Source: Alcanivorax hongdengensis A-11-3 | GTDB taxonomy: Bacteria; Pseudomonadota; Gammaproteobacteria; Pseudomonadales; Alcanivoracaceae | Direction of reading: 5' to 3' | NCBI RefSeq assembly: GCF_000300995.1 | Contig: NZ_AMRJ01000001.1 | Coordinates: 248,001-312,000, forward strand | Length of the DNA: 64,000 bases | Shown here: positions 39,280-48,317 of the stretch, one piece after another | How positions within the stretch are numbered: position 1 is the first letter of the stretch | Layout of the letters: every line of letters begins with the position of its first letter | The notes under the pieces: generated by a model | The model's database searches: none | What the model was told of the DNA's origin: nothing | What the model saw: only the letters and a program-made list of their open reading frames with translations | Made by a program: the position numbers and the translations under genes

Positions 39280-40998
39280 TCATGACACCACCTCGTCATT
39301 GATTCTTGGATGCAGCAGCGCGGTGCGCAGGGTGCGCGGGCGCGATACCGGGCGGTCTTCAATGATGCGGCTGCTGCCGCTGTTGACGGTGACCACCTTG
39401 GTCTTGCTGCTGTCGATCTGGCCACGCAGGTCATAGGACTCGATGCTCTGCGCGTAGTAGAACTCGCCCTGGGCGCGTTCTCGGGTCAGGTCCACCAGGA
39501 TGAAGCCGCGGGTTTTGGCTTCCACATAGCGGATGTGCGGGTTGACCACCGGGATCAGGGCTCCGGCCACTTCCGCCGCGCCTTCCGGGAAACCCGGGCT
39601 GGTCACTGCGGGGGTAACGAATTCCGCCGCCAGCGGTTTCTCGAACAGGTCACCCAGCAGGCTGGACGGATTGCGGTAGATCTCACTGGCCCAGGAGGTA
39701 TGGATGTCACCGGTGAGAATCACCACATTGTCGATGCGATTGTCATCCAGGTGATTGAGGATGGTCAGCCGGTCGGCGGCGTAGCCATCCCACTGGTCCA
39801 TGTTGATGGCGGACAGGTTGCCCCGCAGCTGGGCGCTGCGCTCGTCCAGGCTGGGCAGCTCGGCGATATTGAGCTGGGCGAACATGACCTGCTGGCCGAT
39901 GAAGCGCCACTGGCTGGAAGACTGGCTGAGATGGTCGAGCAGGAAATCCATCTGTGTGGCGCTGATCAGGTGCCGGTCTTCGCTGTTGCGGGCCGGATCC
40001 AGCGGCAGATCCAGCTGCTCGTCGCGCCCTTCCAGGCGGGTATCGAGCATGATCAGGTCCATCAGGTCACCGAACTGGAAGCGGCGGTAGATGGTGCTGG
40101 TGTCGCCGCTCTGACGGGGGCGGATCGGCATCCACTCGAAGTAGGCCTGCTCGGAGGCCTGCTTGCGCGTGCGCCAGTCCCCCTCGGTGAGCGGGTCATG
40201 GTTGGCGGCACCGTCGCGCCAGCTGTTGTCGGCGCTTTCGTGATCATCCCAGACGGCGATCATGGGGAACTGCAGATGCACCGCCTGCAGATCCTCGTCG
40301 GTCTTGTACTGGGCATGGCGGGCCCGGTAGTCGGCCAGGCTGATCATCTCATAGGGCGGGTTGGGGTCGCGCTCGGGGAAGTCGCCGTACTCGCCGGGGC
40401 CGTATTCGTAAACGTAATCGCCCAGGTGCAGTACGAAATCCAGATCGCTATGGTTGGCCACCGCCCGGTACACGGAGAAGAAACCGTAGGGATAGTTGGC
40501 GCAGGACACCACCGCGAAGCGGGCCCGGTCGATGAAGTCACCCGCCGCCGGGAAGGTTCGCGTGCGGCCGATGGGCGAAAGCTGGTCACCCACTGCAAAT
40601 CGGTAGTAGTACCAGCGATCCGCCTGCAGGCCAGTGGCATCCACCTTGACGCAGAAATCGTGCGCGGCACTGGCGCGGACGTCATAACGGGCCACCACAC
40701 TGTTGAGGGCCGGGTCGCTGGCCACGGTGACGGTCACCGCGATGTCGCTGTCCTCGCCCTGCGGGGTGACGCGGGTCCACAGTATTACCCGGTCGGCCAG
40801 AGGGTCGCCGGAAGCAACCCCATGCTCGAAACGAACCCTGGGCGCCTCCTCGGGCGGCGGTGTTACCGGGCCCGGCTGATTGGGTGTGGGTGTGTTGACC
40901 GGGCCGGCACTGCTACCCCCGGAGCCGCCACAACCGGTAACGGACAGGGCGGTACCCGCCCCCAGTGCCGCCACCAGGCGGCGTCGTTTACGATCCAT
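39280..40998 (-). CDS. PhoD-family alkaline phosphatase/phosphodiesterase (lipoprotein-type)
   Basis: A 572-residue protein. The N-terminus combines a Tat-like RKRRRLVAALG with a lipobox (SVTGC, Cys about 23), then a low-complexity Pro/Gly linker. The PhoD domain shows FEHGVASGDPLADRVILWTRVTP at its start, VSCANYPYGFF, FVLHLGDYVYEYG, VWDDHESADNSW and VILTGDIHTSWASEI near the end, with Asp/Cys/His metal ligands for Fe and Ca in known PhoD enzymes. It should release phosphate from esters outside the inner membrane. I saw no convincing Pho box in 40999-41160, so phosphate control is unproven. The metallophosphoesterase gene follows. Confidence 0.93.
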   Translation of the reverse strand: MDRKRRRLVAALGAGTALSVTGCGGSGGSSAGPVNTPTPNQPGPVTPPPEEAPRVRFEHGVASGDPLADRVILWTRVTPQGEDSDIAVTVTVASDPALNSVVARYDVRASAAHDFCVKVDATGLQADRWYYYRFAVGDQLSPIGRTRTFPAAGDFIDRARFAVVSCANYPYGFFSVYRAVANHSDLDFVLHLGDYVYEYGPGEYGDFPERDPNPPYEMISLADYRARHAQYKTDEDLQAVHLQFPMIAVWDDHESADNSWRDGAANHDPLTEGDWRTRKQASEQAYFEWMPIRPRQSGDTSTIYRRFQFGDLMDLIMLDTRLEGRDEQLDLPLDPARNSEDRHLISATQMDFLLDHLSQSSSQWRFIGQQVMFAQLNIAELPSLDERSAQLRGNLSAINMDQWDGYAADRLTILNHLDDNRIDNVVILTGDIHTSWASEIYRNPSSLLGDLFEKPLAAEFVTPAVTSPGFPEGAAEVAGALIPVVNPHIRYVEAKTRGFILVDLTRERAQGEFYYAQSIESYDLRGQIDSSKTKVVTVNSGSSRIIEDRPVSRPRTLRTALLHPRINDEVVS

Positions 40999-41160
40999 GA
41001 AAAAATCCCCCTTTTGATATCAGGGAGATTAGGCAGGAAGTTGCATTAAGGCTGTTTGCCTTGAGTGGTGGCACTGTAGTGCTATGTTGTCGGCTGTAAC
41101 CGCCCAGTTACCCATGAACAGGGCATGACAGCGGCACGGCAAGACCATGAAAAATCAGCA

Positions 41161-41808
41161 CTAAACGATGGCAAAGGCGCCGGGCAGATGCTGGCGCAGG
41201 GTCAGCAGATTCTCTTCCTGTACGGCCATATTGCCATCGAAGGTATTGGCCATGGTGCCGGCATAGCGCAGGCCGTCCTTTTCGATGGCCTCGGCGGTCA
41301 ACAGGGCATGGTTGATGCAGCCGAGTTTCATGCCCACCACCTGAATGACCGGCAGCTCCAGCTCCCTGGCCAGGCCCGCCAGCATCTCCCGATCATTAAG
41401 CGGCACCCGCCAGCCACCGGCGCCCTCGATCAGAATCAGGTCCGCCTTGTGGGCGTTCAGCGCGCCCCGCACATAGCCGGCCAGGCGTGCCAGGGTAATC
41501 ACCCTGCCTTCCTGCTGGGCGGCGATATGCGGCGCGATGGGCGCCTTCAGCGCCACCGGGTTGACCGTCTCGTAGGGCAGCTTCACGGAGCTGGCCGCCA
41601 TCAACTGCAGGGCATCGTCGTTGCGCCAGCCTTCGCCGGTCTGCTCACAGCCGGCGGCCACCGGTTTGAGCCCGTAGCAGCTCAGCCCGGCCTCACGGGC
41701 CCGCTCCAGCAGGCGGCAGCTGACCCAGGTCTTGCCCACTTCCGTGTCGGTACCGGTAACAAAGAAGATGCCCTTGAGGGCGGGGAGAAGGGGTTTCTGG
41801 TTTTCCAT
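41161..41808 (-). CDS. bioD: Dethiobiotin synthetase BioD
   Basis: A 215-residue ATP-dependent enzyme forming the ureido ring of dethiobiotin from DAPA and CO2. It has IFFVTGTDTEVGKTWVS (P-loop), CYGLKPVAAGCE (K37-type catalytic Lys), ILIEGAGGWRVPLND and GMKLGCINHALLT. It is the last gene of the minus-strand operon bioB-bioF-bioH-bioC-bioD, 70 nt after bioC; the gap is filled by an ACCACAGAGG repeat. Confidence 0.96.
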   Translation of the reverse strand: MENQKPLLPALKGIFFVTGTDTEVGKTWVSCRLLERAREAGLSCYGLKPVAAGCEQTGEGWRNDDALQLMAASSVKLPYETVNPVALKAPIAPHIAAQQEGRVITLARLAGYVRGALNAHKADLILIEGAGGWRVPLNDREMLAGLARELELPVIQVVGMKLGCINHALLTAEAIEKDGLRYAGTMANTFDGNMAVQEENLLTLRQHLPGAFAIV

Positions 41809-41816
41809 ATGCTTGC

Positions 41817-41880
41817 TTCACCACAGAGGGCAGAACGCTACATCCTGTTTCTCTGTGCTGTGAGTGACCTCTGTGTGGTT
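41817..41880. repeat. ACCACAGAGG-type inverted repeat (copy 2) in the bioC-bioD junction
   Basis: TTCACCACAGAGGGCAGAAC at the left and GTGAGTGACCTCTGTGTGGT at the right form an imperfect stem. The right edge overlaps the bioC stop codon (41879-41881). Nearly the whole intercistronic gap is this element. Confidence 0.75.
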
Positions 41881-42703
41881 AACCGATTTTTTCCGCATCC
41901 AGAAACAGTACATTCCACGTTAGCGGCAAGCCCTGTTCCGTGCGTTTGCTCTCGTACTCTTTGACCATCGCCAGCCAGGCGTTCTTGCCGGTGAGGCCGG
42001 TGGCGCCGCTGACATGGTCGGCGCCGGTGGCCTTGAGGCGGCGGGCGATCTGTTTGACCGAGTGGTAAGACTCCACCATCACCTGTTGCTGCAACTGGGC
42101 ATCGGCGAACCCGGCCTGCTGTGTCGCCGCCTGCCAGTCGGCCAGGGCCGGCAGGCGATTCACATGGGGGCGGCCATTGACCGCCTGCCAGCTATCGCGC
42201 AATTCGCGCAGGGAGCCGGCCAGCGGCAGGGCCAGTAATAGCCGGCCACCGGGGGCCAGCACCCGGTGGATTTCCGTCATCACCCGTTGCGGATCACACC
42301 ATTGCAGGGCAAAGCAACTGAACACCAGTCCCTGGCTGGCATCCGCCAGTGGCAAGGTCTCCGCGTCCGCGCACAGCGGGCGATAGTGGTCATTGAGCCG
42401 GCCCCGCTCCGCGGCCTCCGCCAGCATCACCCGGGACAGATCCACCGCCTGCCACTGCACCTGTGGCAGGGCCTGCTGCTGGGCGCGGGCAAAGGGCGCG
42501 GTGGCACACCCCAGATCCAGGGCCGTTGGCACCGGCAACTCGCCGGGCAGGCGCTGTACCAGGGCGCGCCCCACGGCCAGCTGCAAGATGGCATGGGCAT
42601 CGTAGCTTCGCGCCGCCCGGCTGAAGTGCTCGTTGACGGCGCTTTTGTCCGGGTAACGCACTACCGGCTCAGCCAACCAGTCGGTGTTCACGATAGAAGT
42701 CAT
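41879..42703 (-). CDS. bioC: Malonyl-ACP O-methyltransferase BioC
   Basis: A 274-residue SAM-dependent methyltransferase that caps malonyl-ACP to start pimelate synthesis. VNEHFSRAARSYDAHAILQ is the BioC N-terminus, TALDLGCATAPFARA is motif I (GxG-like with Cys-Ala variant), then DAETLPLADASQGLVFSCFALQWC and LAPGGRLLLALPLAGSLREL. Start at ATG 42703, which overlaps the bioH 3' end by 35 nt; an earlier frame start (42748) lacks support. No strong ribosome site is visible, consistent with translational coupling to bioH. Confidence 0.93.
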   Translation of the reverse strand: MTSIVNTDWLAEPVVRYPDKSAVNEHFSRAARSYDAHAILQLAVGRALVQRLPGELPVPTALDLGCATAPFARAQQQALPQVQWQAVDLSRVMLAEAAERGRLNDHYRPLCADAETLPLADASQGLVFSCFALQWCDPQRVMTEIHRVLAPGGRLLLALPLAGSLRELRDSWQAVNGRPHVNRLPALADWQAATQQAGFADAQLQQQVMVESYHSVKQIARRLKATGADHVSGATGLTGKNAWLAMVKEYESKRTEQGLPLTWNVLFLDAEKIG

Positions 42704-43481
42704 AGACGGCTCGGGAGAAAGTCTCGGGGGCGGACAGGAACGGCACATGGGCCACCTGCTCGATCAGGGCCGTGGTGCCGTTGCGAATCAGGGCGGCACT
42801 GTCGGCCATGGCCGCGGCGGGCACGATATGATCGTTCTCGCCGAACATCATCAGCACCGGCATGGGCAGGCCGGGCAACACATCCCGAAGGTCCGCATCA
42901 CGAAGAATATCCAGGCCGCCACGCAGGGCCCTGGGCGCCGGCAACCCGCAGAAATAGAGAATCTCCTTCAACCGGGCGGTGTCCTCACGCATGGCGGCAC
43001 TGCCCTTGCAGTTCAGCGCCAGAAAACGCACCAGGGTGCCCTCCTGGTCCTCATCGAACATTTCGGCGAACTTGGCCAGGATTTCCGGCTTCATGGCCGC
43101 CTCCCAGCCCGGCCCCGTGGTGAAACGCGGCGAGGTGGCCACGGTCACCACCGACTGCACTCGCTGCGGCGCCTTGCCGGCCATGGCCAGCGCCACCAGC
43201 CCGCCCAGGGACCAGCCCAGCAGATGGGCCTTTTCCGGCATGATGTCGAGCACCTGGTCAGCCAGAAAATCCAGCGTGTAATCCGCGTTGGGCAACGGGC
43301 TCTGGCCCATGCCGGGCAGGTCCACCACGGTGACCCGGAAATGCGCCAGCAGCGCCGGCACGATGTCGTCAAAGACAATGGCATGCAGGCCCCAGCCATG
43401 GATCAGCACAATATCCTCGGCCTGGGCATCGTCGACTCCAGTGGCCTTGTAGGTGTTGTGGAACGGAATCAGCTTGGGCAT
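42669..43481 (-). CDS. bioH: Pimeloyl-ACP methyl ester esterase BioH
   Basis: A 270-residue alpha/beta hydrolase releasing pimeloyl-ACP from its methyl ester. IVLIHGWGLHAIVFDDIVPAL is the oxyanion-hole region, HLLGWSLGGLVALAMA the nucleophile elbow (GWSLGG), MLMFGENDHIVP the acid and EQVAHVPFLSAPE the His. AAAGGACGTCC precedes the ATG at 43481. Together with BioC it forms the E. coli-type route to pimelate. Its end overlaps bioC. Confidence 0.95.
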   Translation of the reverse strand: MPKLIPFHNTYKATGVDDAQAEDIVLIHGWGLHAIVFDDIVPALLAHFRVTVVDLPGMGQSPLPNADYTLDFLADQVLDIMPEKAHLLGWSLGGLVALAMAGKAPQRVQSVVTVATSPRFTTGPGWEAAMKPEILAKFAEMFDEDQEGTLVRFLALNCKGSAAMREDTARLKEILYFCGLPAPRALRGGLDILRDADLRDVLPGLPMPVLMMFGENDHIVPAAAMADSAALIRNGTTALIEQVAHVPFLSAPETFSRAVYDFYREHRLVG

Positions 43482-43494
43482 TGGACGTCCTTTC

Positions 43495-43612
43495 ATTTTC
43501 ACCACAGAGGGCACAGAGCACACAGAGTCAACCACACTGCAAGGCGGTCGCAGGCAAACGGGGTTCAAGGCATGTCTGCGTTTACTCGGTGTTCTCCGTG
43601 AGCTCGGTGGTT
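43495..43612. repeat. ACCACAGAGG-type inverted repeat (copy 3) in the bioF-bioH junction
   Basis: TTTTCACCACAGAGGGCACA at the left faces GTTCTCCGTGAGCTCGGTGG at the right, with about 75 nt between them. It fills the intercistronic gap between the bioF stop (43615) and the bioH ribosome site. Confidence 0.7.
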
Positions 43613-43614
43613 AA

Positions 43615-44772
43615 CTAATCAGTTTCTTGATATTGCGACAGCGCCGCCAGCAACGCATCCACGTCGGCCGTGTCGTGGGCCGCGGACAGGGTCACCCGCA
43701 GGCGTGCCTGCCCCTCCGGCACGGTGGGCGGGCGGATGGCGGTGACCAGCAGCCCCTGCTCCCTGAGGGCCTGGCTCAGCGCCAGCGCCTGCTCGTCACT
43801 GCCCACCAGAATCGGCTGGATCGGGGTGGTCGAGCCCATCAGGGTCAGCCCCAGCTGGCGGGCACCGTCACGAAAACGGGCAATCAGGGTCGCCAGCTTT
43901 TCGCGGCGGTGCGATTCCCGGCGGGCCTTGGCCAGGCTGACCTGGGTGGCGGCGGCCACCGCCGCCGGCATGGCGGTGGTGTAGATATAGGTGCGGGCGA
44001 ACTGTATCAGGGTTTCAATCAGTTCGGCGCTACCGGCCACAAAGGCACCGCCGGTGCCCAGCCCCTTGCCCAGGGTCCCCATGAGAATCTGGGTGCGCTC
44101 ATTCACGCCCTGGGCAAACAGGGAGCCGCGGCCCTTTTCATCCAGCACACCGAGGCCATGGGCATCATCCACCATCAGACAGGCACCGTTGTGTTCGCAC
44201 ACGTCCGCAAGTGCTGCCAGCGGCGCTTCATCGCCATCCATGCTGAAGACCCCATCCACCACCACCAGCTTGCGACGGGCCTCGCTGCGTTGCAGCAGAC
44301 GATTCAGGGCATCGGCATCGTTGTGGGCAAAACGCCGGAAACGGGCGCCGCTCAGCAAACCGCCATCCAGCAGGGAGGCATGATTGAGGCGATCTTCAAA
44401 CACCGCATCGGCCTTGCCCAGCAAGGCGGTCATGACACCCAGGTTGGCCATGTAGCCGGTGGAAAACAGCAAGGCCCGCTCGCGCCCGGTATGCGCGGCC
44501 AACGCCTCTTCCAGGTCCTGATGGGGGCGTTGATGGCCGCACACCAGATGGGAGGCGCCGCTGCCAACGCCCCATTCACCGGCCGCATTCTGAAAGGCGG
44601 CAATCACCTCGGGGTCATTGGCCAGGCCCAGATAGTCGTTGCTGCAGAAATTCAGGTAACGCTGGCCATTCACCACCGCATGGCGACCACAGGGGCTCTC
44701 CATGATTTGCGGTTGGCGATAACGATGCTGGCGGTGACGCTCTTCAAGGTCGGCAGAAAGATCAAAGGTCAT
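43615..44772 (-). CDS. bioF: 8-Amino-7-oxononanoate synthase BioF
   Basis: A 385-residue PLP enzyme condensing pimeloyl-ACP and alanine. It shows [88 protein letters not shown] and the PLP-lysine in [16 protein letters not shown]. Start is ATG 44772 ([12 protein letters not shown]); the frame continues upstream into an inverted repeat and is not used. It follows bioB, with a 143-nt gap holding a long inverted repeat. Confidence 0.96.
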   Translation of the reverse strand: MTFDLSADLEERHRQHRYRQPQIMESPCGRHAVVNGQRYLNFCSNDYLGLANDPEVIAAFQNAAGEWGVGSGASHLVCGHQRPHQDLEEALAAHTGRERALLFSTGYMANLGVMTALLGKADAVFEDRLNHASLLDGGLLSGARFRRFAHNDADALNRLLQRSEARRKLVVVDGVFSMDGDEAPLAALADVCEHNGACLMVDDAHGLGVLDEKGRGSLFAQGVNERTQILMGTLGKGLGTGGAFVAGSAELIETLIQFARTYIYTTAMPAAVAAATQVSLAKARRESHRREKLATLIARFRDGARQLGLTLMGSTTPIQPILVGSDEQALALSQALREQGLLVTAIRPPTVPEGQARLRVTLSAAHDTADVDALLAALSQYQETD

Positions 44773-44783
44773 TTCGAAGCCCC

Positions 44784-44906
44784 GTAGGGCGGAAATTGGC
44801 GTGAGCCAATCTCCGCCACGGCGTAAGCACCAATCCATGTCTGGAGAAACATCTGCTCCATCCGCGCGATTCGGCGGAGATCGGCTAACGCCGATTTCCG
44901 CCCTAC
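44784..44906. repeat. GTAGGGCGGA-type long inverted repeat in the bioB-bioF junction
   Basis: The left arm GTAGGGCGGAAATTGGCGTG plus AGCCAATCTCCGCC is mirrored by the right arm GGCGGAGATCGGCTAACGCC plus GATTTCCGCCCTAC, each arm itself a small hairpin. Together they span 123 nt, almost the entire gap between bioF and bioB. It looks like a miniature mobile or REP-type element. Confidence 0.8.
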
Positions 44907-44916
44907 ACGCCCGGCA

Positions 44917-46065
44917 TCAGTGGCCAGTGGCCGGCCGCCCGGTGTCCTTGTCCAGCACATGCTTGGGCGACCGCTTGGCGTCCATGGCGTTATAGAAAAG
45001 GCCGGCCTCTTCGGCCTGCTGCTCGGCCACCCGGGCCTTGATGGCTTCCTCGTGGGCCTCGTCGGAGGCTTCATGGCGCGGGTCCAGCGGGTGGATACCA
45101 AGCCGGCTGAACAGCTGGCGGTCGTGGGTGGCCTCCGGGTTATCGGTGGTCAGCAGACGCTCGCCGTAGAAGATGGAATTGGCGCCGGCCAGGAAGCACA
45201 ACGCCTGGGCCTCGTCATTCATTTCCTGGCGCCCGGCGGACAGCCGCACATAGGATTGCGGCATCAGGATGCGGGCCACCGCCACGGTACGCACGAACTC
45301 GAACGGGTCCAGGTCGTCCACGTCCGCCAGCGGCGTGCCTTCGATTTTCACCAGCATGTTGATGGGCACGGACTCGGGATGATGCGGCAGATTGGCCAGC
45401 TGCTGCAGCAGGCCCACGCGGTCATCGCGCTGCTCGCCCATGCCGACGATGCCACCACAGCAGACCTTCATGCCGGCGTCGCGGACATTGGCCAGGGTGC
45501 TGAGGCGATCGTTATAGGTACGGGTGGTAATCACCTGGCCGTAGTATTCCGGCGAGGTGTCCAGGTTGTGGTTGTAGTAGTCCAGGCCCGCCTCCGCCAA
45601 CGCACCGGCCTGTTCTTCGTTGAGCATGCCCAGGGTCATGCAGGTTTCCATGCCCAGGCCCTTGACCTGACGGATCATGTCCAGCACGTAGGGCATGTCC
45701 CTGTCGCGGGGGCTGCGCCAGGCGGCACCCATGCAGAACCGGGAGGCGCCCTTCTGTTGTGCCGCCTTCGCCTCTTCCACCACGCGGGCCACTTCCAGCA
45801 GCTTTTCCTTCTCCAGCTCGGTGTTGTAGTGGCCGGACTGGGAGCAGTACTTGCAGTCTTCCGGGCAGGCGCCGGTCTTGATCGACAGCAGCGTACTCAC
45901 CTGCACCGCGTTGGCGTCGAAGTGAGCCCGGTGGATGCTGGCCGCCCGGAACAGCAGATCGTTGAACGGCAACGCGAACAGGGCATCGATCTCACTGCGT
46001 TTCCAGTCATGGCGTACAACATTATCAGCGCGGGCGGCTTGGGCGGTGCTGGCGGTGGCGGGCAT
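44917..46065 (-). CDS. bioB: Biotin synthase BioB
   Basis: A 382-residue radical-SAM enzyme inserting sulfur into dethiobiotin. The [4Fe-4S] cluster motif is [16 protein letters not shown] (CxxxCxxC); further motifs are [51 protein letters not shown] and [11 protein letters not shown], the Arg for the second cluster. The C-terminal tail is about 30-40 residues longer than E. coli BioB and charged. It is the first gene of bioBFHCD and is divergent from comF. I looked for a BirA operator in 46066-46109 and found no convincing dyad. Confidence 0.97.
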   Translation of the reverse strand: MPATASTAQAARADNVVRHDWKRSEIDALFALPFNDLLFRAASIHRAHFDANAVQVSTLLSIKTGACPEDCKYCSQSGHYNTELEKEKLLEVARVVEEAKAAQQKGASRFCMGAAWRSPRDRDMPYVLDMIRQVKGLGMETCMTLGMLNEEQAGALAEAGLDYYNHNLDTSPEYYGQVITTRTYNDRLSTLANVRDAGMKVCCGGIVGMGEQRDDRVGLLQQLANLPHHPESVPINMLVKIEGTPLADVDDLDPFEFVRTVAVARILMPQSYVRLSAGRQEMNDEAQALCFLAGANSIFYGERLLTTDNPEATHDRQLFSRLGIHPLDPRHEASDEAHEEAIKARVAEQQAEEAGLFYNAMDAKRSPKHVLDKDTGRPATGH

Positions 46066-46109
46066 GCTTTTCTCCTGTGAGTTACAAACGCAGACTAGAA
46101 GCCGCCCCC

Positions 46110-46835
46110 ATGCCTGTCAACCTGAAAGCATTGCAAAAAGTTTACTGCAGGTTATTTTTTGACCTGTCCGATTGCCTGCTTTGTGGGCAGCCGGGCCGCG
46201 CGCTGTGCGCCCCCTGTACGGCGCTAATCAGCGCGCTGCCAGCCAATCCGTGCCGTTGCGGCCTACCACAGATCACACCGGTTACCACGGTCGACAGCCC
46301 CGACCCACCCTTGTGCGGCCGCTGCATACGCCGCCCGCCACCGTTCAGCGCCGCCCGTTCGGCGGTGCTCTACGGTTTTCCCGTGGACCGGCTGATCACC
46401 CGCTACAAGTCCCGCGGCGACCTGACCGCGGAACGCGCCTGTCAGCAACTGCTGCAGCGCCAGGTGCTACCCTGGCCGGATGCGGATGCGCTCTGCCCGT
46501 TACCGGCACACTGGCGCCGGCGCTGGCTGCGCGGCTTTGACCAGAGTGCTCGCCTCACCGCACGGCTGGCAAAACAGTGGCAACGCCCGCTACTGCCCGC
46601 TCTGCAACGACAACGCCCCACCCCCCATCAGCAGGGCCTGCGCGCCTCGCAACGACGGCACAACCTGCGCCGGGCATTTCGCTGTGTGCAGCCTGTGACC
46701 GGTCTGCATCTGGTACTGGTGGATGATGTCATGACCACCGGCAGCAGCGCCCGGGCCGCTGCCCGTTGTTTGCTGGATGCCGGTGCCCGGCGGGTCAGTG
46801 TCTGGACGCTGGCACGCACGCCGGCGGGCCGTTAG
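46110..46835 (+). CDS. comF: ComF family protein (double-zinc-ribbon phosphoribosyltransferase)
   Basis: A 241-residue protein. The N-terminal Cys4 pattern ([15 protein letters not shown] and further CRCGLP, CGRC) is the ComF zinc ribbon. The C-terminal half is a phosphoribosyltransferase-type domain ending in [26 protein letters not shown], with the PRPP-binding VDDVMTTG. ComF is linked to DNA uptake and competence, but many carriers are not naturally competent. Start at ATG 46110 ([11 protein letters not shown]); an upstream ATG at 46077 is in frame. It is divergent from bioB, as in Pseudomonas. Confidence 0.9.
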   Translation: MPVNLKALQKVYCRLFFDLSDCLLCGQPGRALCAPCTALISALPANPCRCGLPQITPVTTVDSPDPPLCGRCIRRPPPFSAARSAVLYGFPVDRLITRYKSRGDLTAERACQQLLQRQVLPWPDADALCPLPAHWRRRWLRGFDQSARLTARLAKQWQRPLLPALQRQRPTPHQQGLRASQRRHNLRRAFRCVQPVTGLHLVLVDDVMTTGSSARAAARCLLDAGARRVSVWTLARTPAGR

Positions 46836-46884
46836 GCCGCCTCTGAAAAAAACAACCTGCGGCCGGCGTACGCAAAGGGAAGAC

Positions 46885-46908
46885 ACGGGCTGTTTTTCAA
46901 CAGCCCGT
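46885..46908. terminator. Hairpin after comF (CTGTT-type)
   Basis: ACGGGCTGTT-TTTC-AACAGCCCGT is a perfect 10-bp stem with a 4-nt loop. It lies 49 nt after the comF stop. The T-rich tract is in the loop and stem rather than after it, so it could act as a terminator or mRNA-stabilising hairpin. A similar hairpin is at 51741-51761. Confidence 0.6.
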
Positions 46909-46944
46909 TAGGCATAATGCGCTTACTTGCATGGAGGAATACCA

Positions 46945-47487
46945 ATGACAACAAGGCTGTTTGCCATCCTGCTTATGCTTGCCACTGCCGGCGCCGCCAA
47001 TGCGGACACCGATTCCGGTCGCTACAGTGGCGTTACCCTGATTCGCGGTACGGTAATTTCCGCCGGCCGCGTGGACCCCACCGAAGACATCGATACCGGT
47101 TTTTTCGTGGACGCCAACTACTCCAGTGTGGCCGTCAATGCCGGTGTCGCCACCAAGAAGTTCGGCGAGTCGCCACTGCGCCCGGAGCAACGCTCCGATG
47201 CCCAGTCCGAAGCCAACGATGAAAGGGTCAACAACGTCTACGCCGGTATCGGCTTCGGGCGCATCGTGCAGATCCAGTACGGCTACGGTAACCACAAGGA
47301 CCTGCTGCGCTTCCGCTCCGATTTCAACTTCCGCTCGGTGGTGGATTTTCTCAGCGGCCATCACACGCCCAAGGACCGCATGACCCTGGGGGACCGGCTG
47401 ACCTTCACCATTGCCGCCGAACGCTATCTGGACGGCGACGAGGATATTTTCAACAACACCACCTGGGGCATTGGCCTGCTGTTCTGA
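46945..47487 (+). CDS. Small outer-membrane beta-barrel-like secreted protein
   Basis: A 180-residue exported protein with a clear signal peptide (LFAILLMLATAGAANA). The mature part alternates polar and hydrophobic residues in strands (YSGVTLIRGTVISAGRV; FFVDANYSSVAVNAGVATK; NNVYAGIGFGRIVQIQYGYG) and ends in phenylalanine (WGIGLLF), as outer-membrane barrels do. I do not recognise a named family. GGAGGAATACCA precedes the ATG at 46945. A small outer-membrane barrel is an inference from the strand pattern and the C-terminal Phe. Confidence 0.7.
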   Translation: MTTRLFAILLMLATAGAANADTDSGRYSGVTLIRGTVISAGRVDPTEDIDTGFFVDANYSSVAVNAGVATKKFGESPLRPEQRSDAQSEANDERVNNVYAGIGFGRIVQIQYGYGNHKDLLRFRSDFNFRSVVDFLSGHHTPKDRMTLGDRLTFTIAAERYLDGDEDIFNNTTWGIGLLF

Positions 47488-47540
47488 GCCCGGCAACACC
47501 GGCACCTCATTGCAGCCCATGGCCCGGGGAAGGATGGACA

Positions 47541-48221
47541 ATGCAGATTCATATTGCCCAGGGCCATAACCCGCCCCACAACATCCACGGCATCACCGTG
47601 GTGATCGACGTGATCCGCGCCTTCACCACCAGTCATCACGCCTTCCGGGGCGGCTTGCGCTGTATCTGGCCGGTGGCCACCGCCGAGCAGGCCTTTGCCC
47701 TGCGCGATGAACACTGCCCCGAGGCCCTGCTGGCCGGCGAGGTGGAAGCACTACCCATCGATGGCTTCGATTTCGGCAATTCCCCCTGGGAGATCGACCA
47801 GGCCGAGCTGCAGGGCCGGGAAATGATCCTGCGCACCACCAATGGCGTGGCCGCCACCCTGCGTGCCCGCGATAGCCAGCAGGTGCTGGTGGCGGGGCTG
47901 GTCAATGCCCGCGCCACCGCCCATTACCTGCGGGAACAGAACCCGCCCTGTGTGGTGCTGGTGGCCTCGCACCCCACCGGCGACGAGGACGTGGCCTGCG
48001 CGGAATATATTCGCGGCCTGCTGGGCGGCGACGGCATCTCCTATGACGCGGCCCGCCAGCGCACCCTGAATGCCCGCGCGGCCCGGAAGTTCTATGACGG
48101 CCGGCACCCGCGCCTGCGGGCCCAGGACATCGAGGCGGCGGCCAGCGACGGCGGCGACAACGCCCTGGTGATGGCGGTCAGTTTCGAGCCTCGGCCCTGC
48201 ATCCGCCCGCTGCCACGCTGA
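47541..48221 (+). CDS. 2-Phosphosulfolactate phosphatase family protein (ComB-like)
   Basis: A 226-residue protein of the ComB family (PF04029). It shows VVIDVIRAFTTSHHAFRGG (usual D-x-x-R-A-(T/F)-T), LLAGEVEALPIDGFDFGNSP, LRTTNGVAATLRA (T-T-N-G) and LVASHPTGDEDVACAEYIRGLLGG. In methanogens ComB dephosphorylates 2-phosphosulfolactate on the way to coenzyme M. Bacterial copies are widespread, and in most the true substrate is unknown. No other sulfolactate gene lies near. Starts at ATG 47541, 12 nt after GGAAGGA. The 3' neighbour is an acyl-CoA dehydrogenase. Confidence 0.85.
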   Translation: MQIHIAQGHNPPHNIHGITVVIDVIRAFTTSHHAFRGGLRCIWPVATAEQAFALRDEHCPEALLAGEVEALPIDGFDFGNSPWEIDQAELQGREMILRTTNGVAATLRARDSQQVLVAGLVNARATAHYLREQNPPCVVLVASHPTGDEDVACAEYIRGLLGGDGISYDAARQRTLNARAARKFYDGRHPRLRAQDIEAAASDGGDNALVMAVSFEPRPCIRPLPR

Positions 48222-48234
48222 CCGCCACGGTCAA

Positions 48235-48277
48235 TTCAAACGCTTGTTTTGATCAATGACCCCCAACCGGTCGGTTG
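48235..48277. promoter_or_regulatory. Candidate PsrA-type and TetR-type operators upstream of the acyl-CoA dehydrogenase
   Basis: TCAAAC-GCTT-GTTTTGA at 48236-48252 is close to the PsrA fatty-acid regulator motif ((G/C)AAAC-N2-4-GTTT(G/C)); the right arm has one extra T. CAACCG-GT-CGGTTG at 48264-48277 is a separate dyad with perfect 6-bp arms, typical of TetR-family operators. Both lie 40-80 bp before the acyl-CoA dehydrogenase ATG, in the promoter zone. Confidence 0.5.
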
Positions 48278-48317
48278 CTAGGGTTGAGGGATCCTTTCCC
48301 CTTTAAAGAGGCAAGCC

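Noticed and set aside
37646..41049. Two long plus-strand open frames (596 and 579 codons) opposite the phosphatase genes
   Set aside because: They are antisense shadows of the minus-strand phosphatases, which have intact metal motifs and signal peptides.
40999..41160. Possible Pho box upstream of the PhoD-type gene
   Set aside because: No pair of CTGTCAT-like 7-mers with an 11-bp period is present.
46066..46109. Possible BirA operator between bioB and comF
   Set aside because: Only a loose half-site (TTTGTAACT on the minus strand) is present, with no matching second arm at the expected distance.
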